Shown: positions 8,018 through 15,336, counted from the first letter of the stretch. The stretch is 19,335 bases of DNA from Desulfobulbaceae bacterium (GCA_031256095.1 JAIRRG010000086.1:1-19335); one strand, 5' to 3'. Translations and numbers: made by a program. Notes: a model not told the origin generated them from the sequence alone.

Positions 8018-8758
8018 TTATTGTCGCGTCTGCTGGCGATTTTGCCACACTTTTACCACCAAGGCCAGGCCAACAACCAGCGCCAGCACGGTCAGGCCAT
8101 GTTCGATAAATAGGGCGGGTCTGGCCGCCGCGCCGTTGACCAAAGGGATGCCCAGGGTGAAGAGCAGATAGAGGCCAGCGGCGAGCCAGCCATGACGCGG
8201 GCGTGAGGAAACATCCGCCGCCTGCCCACGGCATCTGTGCAAGAGCGCCGACAGCAGCATGGCGAACAAACAAAGACAAAAGTAATAGACAATCACCCCT
8301 TCCAGGCGGTGCAGGCGTTCCGGAGTGAACAGGCCGTATGCAATTCGCCAGCGGTACAGGGATATGGCAACTAGGATCCGGCAGCTGTTGGCGACCAGGC
8401 CGAAAGCGTAGGCGCTGGCGGCAATGCCAAGAAACCACCAGCCCAGCCTGGCTGGTGGCGGGCAGCGGACCGCCAGACACCAGCCGGTGGCAAGCAAAAT
8501 CAGAAAGAAGTTGAGGCCGGAGCAGGCCGGGGCGATGAGGATTCCTTGGCTGGCGTTGTAATAACCCAGGCCCTCGAGCCGCGTGAAGGTCAGTCCGGAG
8601 AAAAATGCCACCAGCTCGTTGGCTGGGCGTAGCAGCCAGTCGAGGCGGGTGGCGCTGGCGTCGGAAAAGCACCATTTAATAGCTATGACTCCGGCGATGA
8701 TCATGACCATGGCCAAAATGCGGGCGCGGGTAGTGGCGGCAGCGGGCTGCTTTTTCAT
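8018..8758 (-). CDS. Exosortase (dedicated to the neighbouring VIT/vWA protein)
   Basis: A 246-residue polytopic inner-membrane protein with about seven hydrophobic segments. The three exosortase/archaeosortase catalytic residues are in place: APACSGLNFF (Cys79), ANSCRILVA (Arg127), and RLHRLEGVIVYY (His150). Exosortases cut PEP-CTERM-type tails and transfer the protein to an envelope anchor, by analogy with sortase. The short single-domain form, and the gene pairing, suggest a specialised type (XrtK- or XrtN-like) rather than the large EpsH type that serves many targets; I cannot fix the subtype by eye. Its ATG overlaps the stop codon of the VIT/vWA gene as ATGA (8755-8758), so the two are translationally coupled. 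This tight link to one protein with a VPEPE tail is the best evidence for its substrate. Confidence 0.88.
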   Translation of the reverse strand: MKKQPAAATTRARILAMVMIIAGVIAIKWCFSDASATRLDWLLRPANELVAFFSGLTFTRLEGLGYYNASQGILIAPACSGLNFFLILLATGWCLAVRCPPPARLGWWFLGIAASAYAFGLVANSCRILVAISLYRWRIAYGLFTPERLHRLEGVIVYYFCLCLFAMLLSALLHRCRGQAADVSSRPRHGWLAAGLYLLFTLGIPLVNGAAARPALFIEHGLTVLALVVGLALVVKVWQNRQQTRQ

Positions 8759-10788
8759 GATTGCTGGCTCGATATGACCCTGATTTTTTTAGAACCGGCG
8801 CCGCGCCTGGCACTGCCTGCCAGACGCCAGGCCGTCAATAAAGCGGCAAGGGCCAGCAGACAGAACTCCGGTTCCGGCACACTGTGCTCCGGCACAGCCA
8901 GCTCGGAGACGCCTTGCGGCAGCGGCAACGGCTGTTTTACCTCTTTACCCGTGCCACCGGTATTGCGGACAACCTCATCGACGGCGACAAAGGAGGTATG
9001 GGCGGTCAATAGATTATAGGTCAGGCCAAGCTTGACGATCGCGGCTTGTTGCTCGGCGTCTTCGCCCGCATCCCCATAATCGGAGAGCTGCGCCAGCCGG
9101 GCCCTGGCCCACAGGGCGCGCAAACCGGCGTTCTTGTCATCCGCTTGCGCCTCGCCCACGGCGAAACTCCGATTGTAGATGCCATCGCCATTCACCCCGG
9201 AAATGACAATCCGCCCGTGACGCTGGCCGCGCCATTTGCCAAAAACCAACAGAGGACGCTCGGCGAAAAGATCGGGGATGTGCGCTGGCTCAAGGTCGTA
9301 GGCGTCGAATCCTTCATAGGCGACCTTGATGTTCGTTAGTATCGGCGCCGAGATAGAGTCGCGGAAACGTTTGGCCATGGCTGGCGCTTCGCCGGGATCG
9401 GTGACGATGAAAGGCGTGCCGTTTCCGGCCACCGCCAGCCCTTCGATCAGGTGACGGTTGACGGCGGAGCCGATGCCGAAGGCGAACAGGTTACTGTGGC
9501 CGAGATTTTCCCGGATCAACGAAAACGCTTCTTTTTCCGCCGAGACATAGCCGTCAGTGATCACCAGGACGCTGCGGGAGACGCCTTCATTAACCGGCAT
9601 GGCCATGGCGGTGCGCAGGGCCGGCAACAACTCGGTGCCGCCGCCGCCCTGGAAATTATTCAGCATGGCCAGCGCCGTCCGGGTATTTTCCGCCGTTGCC
9701 GCCACCGGTGCCGGCGCCATTACCTGATTGCCGCCAGAGAAAAAAATGATGTTGAAACGGTCTTGCGGGCGCAGCGAAGCGATCAAGTCGGCAAGCAGTT
9801 TTTTCGAGGTGTCGAGTGGAAATCCGGACATTGACCCGGAGACATCGACCACGAAGATATATTCCCGCGGCGGAATCTGGTTGACCGTGGGCCGCCGCGG
9901 CGGCTGAGCCATCAAGAGAAAGAAATTTTCGTCTTTGCCGGCAAAGAGCATGAGGCCGGTGGCGATGGCGTCGCCATCCAGCCGGTAACGCAGGATAAAA
10001 TCGCGGTTGCCGCCGAAATCCTGGCCATTTAAGTTGATGTTGGCCGTGTCCGGGGACTCGTAATCGATTTTGACCGCATGGGACGGAGAGGAAATATCTT
10101 TGACCGGCATACCGGCGGCCAGCCGCGTATGGATGGAAAAGCCGGTTTTGGCGTCGCTGTCTTTTTTCAAGTAGGGATTTTTCACCCACTGGCTTTTTGC
10201 TGGGTCTTCGTGGCCGCCGCTGTAACGCGGGCCAACCACCGTTGGATAAACAAATTCATAGACGCCATTTTCCGGAACCAGCAGTTCAGTGTAGACCAGT
10301 TCGACGTCGATGACATCGCCGGGCAGGATATTAGCTACCGCCATGCTGAAGACATTGGGCCGCTCCTGGGCCAGCAGGGCGGCGCTTTTTCCCTCGCGTT
10401 TGGCCTGTTCGTAAACCGCCTGGGCGGCCTGCCGTTCTTTAATTTGCGCCCGGATCACCCGCTCGCCAATGGTCATAGTCAGGCCATGGACGGCGGCTCG
10501 CGTCGAGCCGGGGAAGATGTAGCGGGCGTGGATCGGTTGGTTGCCGCGGTTGGCGTATTTCTGCCGTACCGTTACCTGGGCGATAACGCCAGTGATATTG
10601 ACTTCGGCTTGGGTCTCAAGAAGCGGGAAATTTTCCGCGTTCTCTTCAGCGGCTTTTCCCGATTCGACAAAAAAATAAGGGGAGAGAGAAGTGTCCGTTT
10701 CTGCCGACTGGGCCGGAAACGGCGTCAAACAAAAGATCAACAGCGGCAATAGGGCGAAAATACAGCGGGTGAAACGGCTTCCGGGCAT
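8755..10788 (-). CDS. VIT and von Willebrand A domain surface protein with VPEPE exosortase-sorting tail
   Basis: A 677-residue protein (numbered from 10788). Residues 1-29 are a signal peptide. A VIT domain spans about 40-175 (NITGVIAQVTVRQKYANRG, ARYIFPGST, EQAKREGKSAALLAQERPNV). A vWA domain spans about 305-485 with a full MIDAS: DVSGS (Asp315, Ser317, Ser319), GGGGTELL (Thr385) and ITDGYVS (Asp412). LGLTYNLLTAHTSFVAVDE near 587-605 is the mark of inter-alpha-trypsin-like bacterial proteins. The tail is VPEPE (637-641), a hydrophobic stretch, then SARR: a PEP-CTERM-type sorting signal. VIT/vWA proteins are also the lone targets of proteobacterial class GN sortases and of XrtN, so the same cargo recurs with different sorting enzymes. 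The start at 10788 is preceded by GGAGG with 5-base spacing; an ATG at 10800 lies just before that site and has none itself. The ligand is unknown; MIDAS domains usually bind protein or metal-dependent ligands. Confidence 0.9.
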   Translation of the reverse strand: MPGSRFTRCIFALLPLLIFCLTPFPAQSAETDTSLSPYFFVESGKAAEENAENFPLLETQAEVNITGVIAQVTVRQKYANRGNQPIHARYIFPGSTRAAVHGLTMTIGERVIRAQIKERQAAQAVYEQAKREGKSAALLAQERPNVFSMAVANILPGDVIDVELVYTELLVPENGVYEFVYPTVVGPRYSGGHEDPAKSQWVKNPYLKKDSDAKTGFSIHTRLAAGMPVKDISSPSHAVKIDYESPDTANINLNGQDFGGNRDFILRYRLDGDAIATGLMLFAGKDENFFLLMAQPPRRPTVNQIPPREYIFVVDVSGSMSGFPLDTSKKLLADLIASLRPQDRFNIIFFSGGNQVMAPAPVAATAENTRTALAMLNNFQGGGGTELLPALRTAMAMPVNEGVSRSVLVITDGYVSAEKEAFSLIRENLGHSNLFAFGIGSAVNRHLIEGLAVAGNGTPFIVTDPGEAPAMAKRFRDSISAPILTNIKVAYEGFDAYDLEPAHIPDLFAERPLLVFGKWRGQRHGRIVISGVNGDGIYNRSFAVGEAQADDKNAGLRALWARARLAQLSDYGDAGEDAEQQAAIVKLGLTYNLLTAHTSFVAVDEVVRNTGGTGKEVKQPLPLPQGVSELAVPEHSVPEPEFCLLALAALLTAWRLAGSARRGAGSKKIRVISSQQS

Positions 10789-11144
10789 GGCGGCCTCCAT
10801 AGTTGGGGTGAAAGAAAAACCTCAGCGCTTCTGGAGAGCCGTTTGTAATCGGGCACTGTGAAAAAACGATGAAAGGAAAATGAAAAATGATGGCGAAAAG
10901 AAAAACTTCCGCGAAACTCTAGTTTATCCCTCAAAACCTGGCCGCAAGCCATTATTGTTATACAATTTATAAATTAAAACTCGAATAATTTTCTGAGTTG
11001 TTGCGAGCGGAGCGAAGCAATCTATCTTGCTGTAAAAATTGAAAAAATTGATTGTTTCGTTACGTTGTTCCTCGCAATTACATGGGCTACTATATAATCT
11101 TTGATTTATAAATGGAATTCTATCCAAGACCGGCGCCAGTCCGC
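10789..11144. other. Intergenic region, AT-richer, no gene seen
   Basis: This 356-base stretch is richer in A and T than its neighbours. Its only clear structure is the palindromic repeat at 11001-11077. It must hold the promoter of the VIT/vWA-exosortase genes (near 10820-10960 on the minus strand), but I could not find a convincing -35/-10 pair. A 67-codon frame at 10924-11127 (minus) has no family resemblance and runs through the repeat. Confidence 0.6.
11001..11077. repeat. Imperfect palindromic dispersed-type repeat
   Basis: The left arm TTGCGAGCGGAGCGAAGCAATC (11001-11022, here described by its ends TTGCGAG and GCAATC) pairs with a right arm at 11050-11077 that begins GATTG and ends CTCGCAA; the right arm has a 6-base insertion and a few substitutions. 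The loop is about 27 bases and AT-rich. The TTGCGAG...GAAGCAATC pattern is common as a dispersed intergenic palindrome in many bacterial genomes, so this is probably one diverged copy. Confidence 0.6.
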
Positions 11145-12563
11145 TTAATCAGTGCCACCGCCGAGGACACTCTTGTGAAAGGCCCGGTCTGGCTCTATTG
11201 GATAGTTGCCATCGAAACAGGCCAGGCAGAACGCTTCTTTTTTTAGGCCGGTAGCCTCAACCATGCCTTCTAGGCTGAGGTAATGCAGCGAGTCGAGGCC
11301 AATGTAATCGGCGATTTCGGCCACAGTCTTTTCGGCGGCGATGAGTTGCGACGATGACGGAAAATCTATCCCGTAATAGCAAGGGAAGCGCGACGGCGGG
11401 CAACTGATTACCATGTGGATTTCTCTGGCCCCGGCGTCACGCAGAGATTGCACCCGGCTTTTGCCGGTGGTGCCGCGGATGATCGAATCCTCAACGATGA
11501 TCACCCGTTTGCCTTGCAACAAGGAGCGCACCGGGTTGAGTTTGATCCGGACATTGAAGTCGCGCATGGATTGCGTTGGCTGGATGAAGGTCCGGCCAAC
11601 GTAGTGGTTGCGGATGACGCCCATTTCCAGCGGGATGCCGGAAGCCCGCGAATAACCGATGGCGGCGTAGTTGCCGGAATCGGGAAAGGGCATGACAAAA
11701 TCGGCGTCGATTTTCGCCTCGCGGGCCAGGATCTCGCCCATCCGTTTGCGGGTGGAATAGACGTTGATGCCAAAGATATCTGAATCCGGGCGCGCGAAAT
11801 AAACCTGCTCGAAGATACAGAAGTGGCTGTTCTGCTTGGGCCAGGGGAAGAGTGAACGCGGCTCTTCGCCGCCCGAAAAGATCACCACTTCGCCGGGCTC
11901 GACATCTCGTAGATAATAACCGCCGACCAGGTCGATGGCGCAGGTCTCGGAGGCAACGATGTAGCCGCCGCTATATAATTTGCCGATGCACAGGGGTCTA
12001 AAACCATCCGGGTCGCGCACCGCGATCATCTTGCCCCTGGCCAGCATCAAGGCCGAACAGGCGCCTTTCACGGCCGTGAAGGTTTTGCTAAGGGCCCGAT
12101 CCAGTTCCTCCCCGGCGTTTCTCGCCATCAGATGCAGGACAATCTCGCTATCCATGGTGGTCTGGAAGATCGAGCCGCGCTCTTCCAATTCCTGTCTAAG
12201 ACTTATGCTGTTGACCAGGTTGCCATTGTGGGCCACCGTCAGCAGGTCGCCCTTGTGGGTGACCATAAGCGGCTGGGTATTGATGACGTTCGAAGCGCCG
12301 GTGGTTGAATAGCGGACATGGCCAATGGCTGTGTCGCCGGGCAACCCCCGCAAAGTGGTCTCGGAAAAGACATCGGGCACCAGGCCCATCGCCTTGTGCA
12401 CGCGCACCGTCTGGCCGTCATAGGCGGCAATGCCGGCGCTTTCCTGACCCCGGTGCTGCAGGGCGAAGAGGCCGAAATAGGCCAGCTTCGCCGCGTCTTC
12501 ATGATGATAAATCCCGCACAGGCCGCATTCATGGCGCGGCTTACCGGCGTCGTCCCAGAGCAT
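11145..12563 (-). CDS. purF: Amidophosphoribosyltransferase (glutamine PRPP amidotransferase), Fe-S type
   Basis: First committed step of purine synthesis: PRPP plus glutamine gives 5-phosphoribosylamine. The 472-residue protein is the Bacillus-like class with a 12-residue propeptide (MLWDDAGKPRHE) before the nucleophile Cys13 in ECGLCGIY. The glutaminase domain shows LQHRGQESAG, GHVRYSTTG and AHNGNLVN. The phosphoribosyltransferase domain shows the PRPP loop VIIVEDSIIRGTTG (354-367). Four cysteines match the [4Fe-4S] ligands of the Bacillus enzyme: Cys249 (FCIFEQVYFARPDS), Cys395 (FPCYYGID), Cys446 and Cys449 (CLACFDGNYP), so it should be oxygen-sensitive. I start at the ATG at 12563 because it gives the right propeptide length and follows GGGGA; a TTG at 12605 lies within the hairpin region and is unlikely. 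Downstream of thpR, with its own probable promoter and leader. Confidence 0.96.
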   Translation of the reverse strand: MLWDDAGKPRHECGLCGIYHHEDAAKLAYFGLFALQHRGQESAGIAAYDGQTVRVHKAMGLVPDVFSETTLRGLPGDTAIGHVRYSTTGASNVINTQPLMVTHKGDLLTVAHNGNLVNSISLRQELEERGSIFQTTMDSEIVLHLMARNAGEELDRALSKTFTAVKGACSALMLARGKMIAVRDPDGFRPLCIGKLYSGGYIVASETCAIDLVGGYYLRDVEPGEVVIFSGGEEPRSLFPWPKQNSHFCIFEQVYFARPDSDIFGINVYSTRKRMGEILAREAKIDADFVMPFPDSGNYAAIGYSRASGIPLEMGVIRNHYVGRTFIQPTQSMRDFNVRIKLNPVRSLLQGKRVIIVEDSIIRGTTGKSRVQSLRDAGAREIHMVISCPPSRFPCYYGIDFPSSSQLIAAEKTVAEIADYIGLDSLHYLSLEGMVEATGLKKEAFCLACFDGNYPIEPDRAFHKSVLGGGTD

Positions 12564-12582
12564 AAAAATTGTCCCCGCAAAA

Positions 12583-12597
12583 GGGGCCCGCGGCCCC
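12583..12597 (-). terminator. Second terminator-like hairpin in the purF leader
   Basis: On the minus strand a 6-base-pair all-GC stem, GGGGCC and GGCCCC, with a 3-base loop GCG, followed by TTTTG. The ATG of purF is only 20 bases further on. It could act as an attenuator or simply reduce ribosome access; the U-run is short. Confidence 0.45.
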
Positions 12598-12633
12598 AAA
12601 AGCAAAAAGGCATAAAGACGCGCTTCATGCCTT
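12598..12633 (-). terminator. Terminator after thpR, also in the purF leader
   Basis: On the minus strand AAGGCAT (12633-12627), a 13-base loop, ATGCCTT (12613-12607), then TTTGCTTTT. It would end rtcB-thpR transcription; if the promoter at 12647-12675 is real, it also lies inside the purF leader. Confidence 0.6.
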
Positions 12634-12646
12634 ATTTCTGAAATTC

Positions 12647-12675
12647 TATATAGTAAACCCAGCTTCTTTATTCAA
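12647..12675 (-). promoter_or_regulatory. Possible purF promoter overlapping the thpR stop codon
   Basis: On the minus strand TTGAAT (12675-12670, 4 of 6) and TATATA (12652-12647, 4 of 6) with an exact 17-base spacer. The -35 box overlaps the last codons of thpR. Transcription would begin near 12640, immediately before the two hairpins. Confidence 0.4.
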
Positions 12676-13201
12676 CAAGATGCTGCTTGGCTGTGTGACT
12701 GTGGATTGATGTATACCGCAGCCCGCCATCCAGCCGCTGCGATTGCATCAGGTCGATGGTGCTGACGGTTTCGCCGAAGGGCTCAATCTTCCAAGGCGTG
12801 GCCCCGGTGATAACCCGGCGGCCCAGCGTGATGTGCGGGTGGTAGGGACCCTTTTCCAAGGTCCATCCCGCCGCCATAAGCCTGGCTGCTAATTGGCCTT
12901 GCAAGGCGACGAGGGTTTCGCAGGCGGCCAGGCCTATCCACCACAAATCGCCACCGTTGCCTTTGCAGCGGCCGAGGCGCTCGATGATGATGTCAAACGG
13001 CTGAAACCGTATGACGCTCATGGCCGCTTTCGTGACATCGGCCCGCTGCTGGCCGCATTCGCCAAGAAAGGCCAAGGTCAGGTGCAGGTTTTCCGTCCGG
13101 CTGAAGTTGCCGCCTTGTGAGCGCGAACGCAGTTGATCACGCAGGCCGGTCAGACGTGCCCGCGTCTCGCCGCCAAAGTTTATGGCAATGAACAGGCGCA
13201 T
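12668..13201 (-). CDS. thpR: RNA 2',3'-cyclic phosphodiesterase (LigT/2H family)
   Basis: A 177-residue 2H phosphoesterase. The two HxTx motifs are intact: HLTLAFLG with His40/Thr42 and HPHITLGRRV with His123/Thr125. It opens RNA 2',3'-cyclic phosphate ends to 2'-phosphate and can act as a weak 2'-5' ligase in vitro. The start MRLFIAINF is the family start; the ATG at 13201 lies 9 bases after the rtcB stop, so it is translated from the same mRNA. RtcB uses 2',3'-cyclic phosphate ends as substrate, so the pair handles the same RNA ends. Followed by a terminator at 12598-12633. Confidence 0.92.
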   Translation of the reverse strand: MRLFIAINFGGETRARLTGLRDQLRSRSQGGNFSRTENLHLTLAFLGECGQQRADVTKAAMSVIRFQPFDIIIERLGRCKGNGGDLWWIGLAACETLVALQGQLAARLMAAGWTLEKGPYHPHITLGRRVITGATPWKIEPFGETVSTIDLMQSQRLDGGLRYTSIHSHTAKQHLVE

Positions 13202-13210
13202 CTTAGCATC

Positions 13211-14413
13211 TTAATCATTGGCCTTGAAGTTGTACACTGGGCGCATCCGCGCAACGATCTCAGCCGTTGACTCGATATGACTGGTGATTTCGTCAATGCT
13301 CCTGTAAGCCATCGGCGATTCGTCGAGCGTCCGCCGGGTTACCGACGTGGTAAAAATGCTTTGCATCCCGGCCTGATATTCGTCCATCGATAGTGTTTTT
13401 AGCGCCTGTGAGCGGCTCATCAGGCGGCCAGCGCCATGCGGGGCGGATTGGTTCCAGTCGTCATTGCCCTTGCCGACACAGATCAGGCCGCCATCGCGCA
13501 TGTTGAGCGGAATCAAGAGCCGTTCGCCACGCTTGGCCGACACCGCGCCTTTACGCAGAATCATCGTCTTGATGTCGATGTAATTGTGAATGGTCGTGAA
13601 ACGGTCGGTTTCGGTTAGTCTCAGGCCATGCAGGATGATTTCGCACATTGCCTGGCGGTTGAGGGCCGCGAAACGCTGCACGATTTTCATATCGTCGAGG
13701 TAATCGTCAAAGAGCTTGCCGCTGACGTAGGCCAGGTCTTGCGGATAGCCGTCTTTGCTCGGCGATTTCAGGGCCTTTATCGCTGGGGCAATCTCGCGGC
13801 TCCTGCCTTCAGCTTTTAGAACGGCGATGGTTCCCTCGATTTGCCGTTTGCCCCCGCCGCAAAGGGTTTTGTAGGCTTCGTCCTGATAGTGTTTGGCAAC
13901 TTCGGTGCCGAGATGACGGCTGCCAGAGTGGACGACCAGGTACAGTGCGCCGCCATCGGCACGGTCGATTTCGATAAAATGGTTACCGCCGCCAAGGGTG
14001 CCGATGCTGCACCTGGCCCGTTCGAAATTGACCAAGCGGGCGCAGTGCAGCTCCTTCAGGTCAATTTTTTGGTTGAGCGGATGGTGGTTTTTGCGAATGG
14101 CGAAGCCGGAGGGAATCTCGCGGCGTATGAGTTTGTCCAGGGCCGTGAAGTCGATTTCCTTTTCCGCCAGTCGAACCATTTCGATGCCGCAGCCGATGTC
14201 GACGCCGACCATGCCGGGAACGATTTTATCGCTGATGGTCATGGTGGTGCCGATGGTACAGCCCAGGCCAGCGTGCGCGTCCGGCATGACGCAAATTTTG
14301 CAGTCGCTGAATTCGACGCGGTTGCAGAGCGTTTCAATCTGCTCGCGGGCGATGGCGTCAAGGGTACTGAGGTGGCAGATGGCCGTGTTGTGGCGGCCGG
14401 TTATTTTGATCAT
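13211..14413 (-). CDS. rtcB: RtcB-family RNA-splicing (3'-phosphate/5'-OH) ligase
   Basis: GTP- and Mn-dependent ligase that joins RNA 2',3'-cyclic phosphate or 3'-phosphate ends to 5'-OH ends. The 400-residue protein shows GVDIGCGIEM (Cys75, metal ligand), LGGGNHFIEI (His145), HSGSRHLG (His162), HNYID (His276) and APHGAGRLMSR with His326, the expected guanylation residue. PDAHAGLGCTIGTTM is also a family mark. I choose the ATG at 14413 (MIKITGRHNTAICH), which matches the family start; an ATG at 14446 adds 11 residues and neither has a clear ribosome site. First gene of rtcB-thpR. No rtcA or rtcR is in the window. It is of the shorter RtcB class common in bacteria without tRNA introns, so repair or recovery of cleaved RNA is the likely job. 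Confidence 0.93.
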   Translation of the reverse strand: MIKITGRHNTAICHLSTLDAIAREQIETLCNRVEFSDCKICVMPDAHAGLGCTIGTTMTISDKIVPGMVGVDIGCGIEMVRLAEKEIDFTALDKLIRREIPSGFAIRKNHHPLNQKIDLKELHCARLVNFERARCSIGTLGGGNHFIEIDRADGGALYLVVHSGSRHLGTEVAKHYQDEAYKTLCGGGKRQIEGTIAVLKAEGRSREIAPAIKALKSPSKDGYPQDLAYVSGKLFDDYLDDMKIVQRFAALNRQAMCEIILHGLRLTETDRFTTIHNYIDIKTMILRKGAVSAKRGERLLIPLNMRDGGLICVGKGNDDWNQSAPHGAGRLMSRSQALKTLSMDEYQAGMQSIFTTSVTRRTLDESPMAYRSIDEITSHIESTAEIVARMRPVYNFKAND

Positions 14414-14493
14414 ATTCGGACACGGATTTTTATCTACCGCCAGCATAAGAGCCGTGCCTGGCCTGGGCAGTTGTCAACGCGGTAGCCGCCGGT

Positions 14494-14796
14494 TCACACC
14501 CGCCAGCGGCCCGGGGAGAGCGGCGACGGCGCGGCATTGCCGCCCTTGTCACTCTTGGTAAAATCTTCGTCTTCAGTGTTGATGTAGGTCAGGCCGACGT
14601 TGAGGATCGGCGGCAGGGCGTTGATGCAGTCAACCAGCTTTTCCATGGCTTTTAATGACTCAGCCTCAAGCACGGCGACAATATGGCCCTGAGAGTCGCT
14701 GCCGTGTATCTCAATCCCGGCGGCCTTGGTCAGCAAGCGCGCCGCTTCCTCGGTTTCTTCCGGTTTGACGCTAATGACGACTCCGGCGATGGGCAT
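14494..14796 (-). CDS. napD: NapD chaperone for periplasmic nitrate reductase
   Basis: A 100-residue cytoplasmic protein whose first 80 residues match NapD: MPIAGVVISVKPEE, GIEIHGSDSQGHIVAVLEA and INALPPILNVGLTYI, the ferredoxin-like fold. NapD binds the twin-arginine leader of NapA and delays export until the molybdenum cofactor is inserted. The C-terminal tail (GGNAAPSPLSPGRWRV) is not a family feature. The ATG at 14796 follows AGAAGGA; the frame is open upstream to 14934 but that stretch is not NapD-like. It is separated from napA by a small unknown gene and a REP-like sequence, an unusual spacing. Confidence 0.85.
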   Translation of the reverse strand: MPIAGVVISVKPEETEEAARLLTKAAGIEIHGSDSQGHIVAVLEAESLKAMEKLVDCINALPPILNVGLTYINTEDEDFTKSDKGGNAAPSPLSPGRWRV

Positions 14797-14942
14797 GGGA
14801 AATCCTTCTTTTTTATGATCAATGAAATGTTCAGATTTCAGGCTCGCCGTCTGCAAGCTGCTGGGCAATGAAATTCCCGTAAAATGGGAAGCAAGGCAAC
14901 ATTGATGCCTTCGGGCATATTTCCTCCTCGGCATCTAGGTTC

Positions 14943-14979
14943 GGCGCACTTCGCTTTTGCGCCCTATCTTGATGTAGGG
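14943..14979. repeat. REP-like hairpin pair between napD and the small unknown gene
   Basis: GGCGCA (14943-14948) pairs with TGCGCC (14958-14963), and CCCTA (14962-14966) pairs with TAGGG (14975-14979), two hairpins sharing their middle. On the minus strand the order (TAGGGCGCAAAAGCG, then GTGCGCC) resembles the REP elements that flank REP-associated tyrosine transposase genes. Just after it, at 14934, a minus-strand frame begins MPRRKY, which is like the start of such transposases, but the likeness stops there. A remnant is possible. Confidence 0.4.
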
Positions 14980-14991
14980 TAGAGCGCATTT

Positions 14992-15336
14992 TTAGGGGAC
15001 TACAGACATTTCGATGACTATTGGCAGAAGCTCATGCATGACCGGCGGAGGGGTGTGGAACCCAGCTATGGCATTCGCCACACAAGCCACCGCTTCAGAC
15101 TTGGGTTCATAGTCGATATTCACGAACTTCCCCTCCCGTGACACATTTGCCACAACCGTGAATTTACCAGGGTTGGGTTTTTCTGGAGGGAAGCAGGCAG
15201 TCATGGCGTTGGCAAGTGCTTGCGTGATAGCTGGGTACATCTGTGTCTTGAAATACTGTGCCGCCTCCGGTTCCGTCTCAACGCGTTTAGCAAGGGCAAT
15301 CCTATCGGAGAGAGCAATGCTGTGCAAAAAATTCAT
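14992..15336 (-). CDS. Unknown small protein between napA and napD
   Basis: A 114-residue protein I do not recognise. It begins at the ATG at 15336, preceded by AGGTGA with 9-base spacing; a TTG at 15345 is too close to that site. There is no signal peptide, membrane segment or cysteine motif. The C-terminal half (GKFTVVANVSREGKFVNID, residues 58-76, then CVANAIAGFHTPPP, 85-98) faintly recalls the strand-helix pattern of TonB C-terminal-like domains, but without the export signal such proteins have. Base composition looks less GC-rich than napA or rtcB by eye. It lies 90 bases after napA and is followed by a REP-like sequence, so it may have been inserted into the nap operon. Not a known Nap subunit. 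Confidence 0.55.
   Translation of the reverse strand: MNFLHSIALSDRIALAKRVETEPEAAQYFKTQMYPAITQALANAMTACFPPEKPNPGKFTVVANVSREGKFVNIDYEPKSEAVACVANAIAGFHTPPPVMHELLPIVIEMSVVP

Noticed and set aside
10924..11127. A 67-codon minus-strand frame
   Set aside because: It runs through the palindromic repeat and AT-rich spacer and resembles no family.
11128..11141. GC-rich palindrome just after purF (GACCGGCGCCAGTC)
   Set aside because: It is imperfect and no U-run follows on the minus strand, so I do not call it a terminator.
14449..14477. Perfect TTGACA box upstream of rtcB
   Set aside because: No acceptable -10 box lies at 16 to 18 bases; the nearest candidate, TCTTAT, is at 21 bases.
14797..14934. 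N-terminal extension of napD to 14934
   Set aside because: The extra 46 residues are unlike any NapD, and the ATG at 14796 has a good ribosome site and matches the family start.
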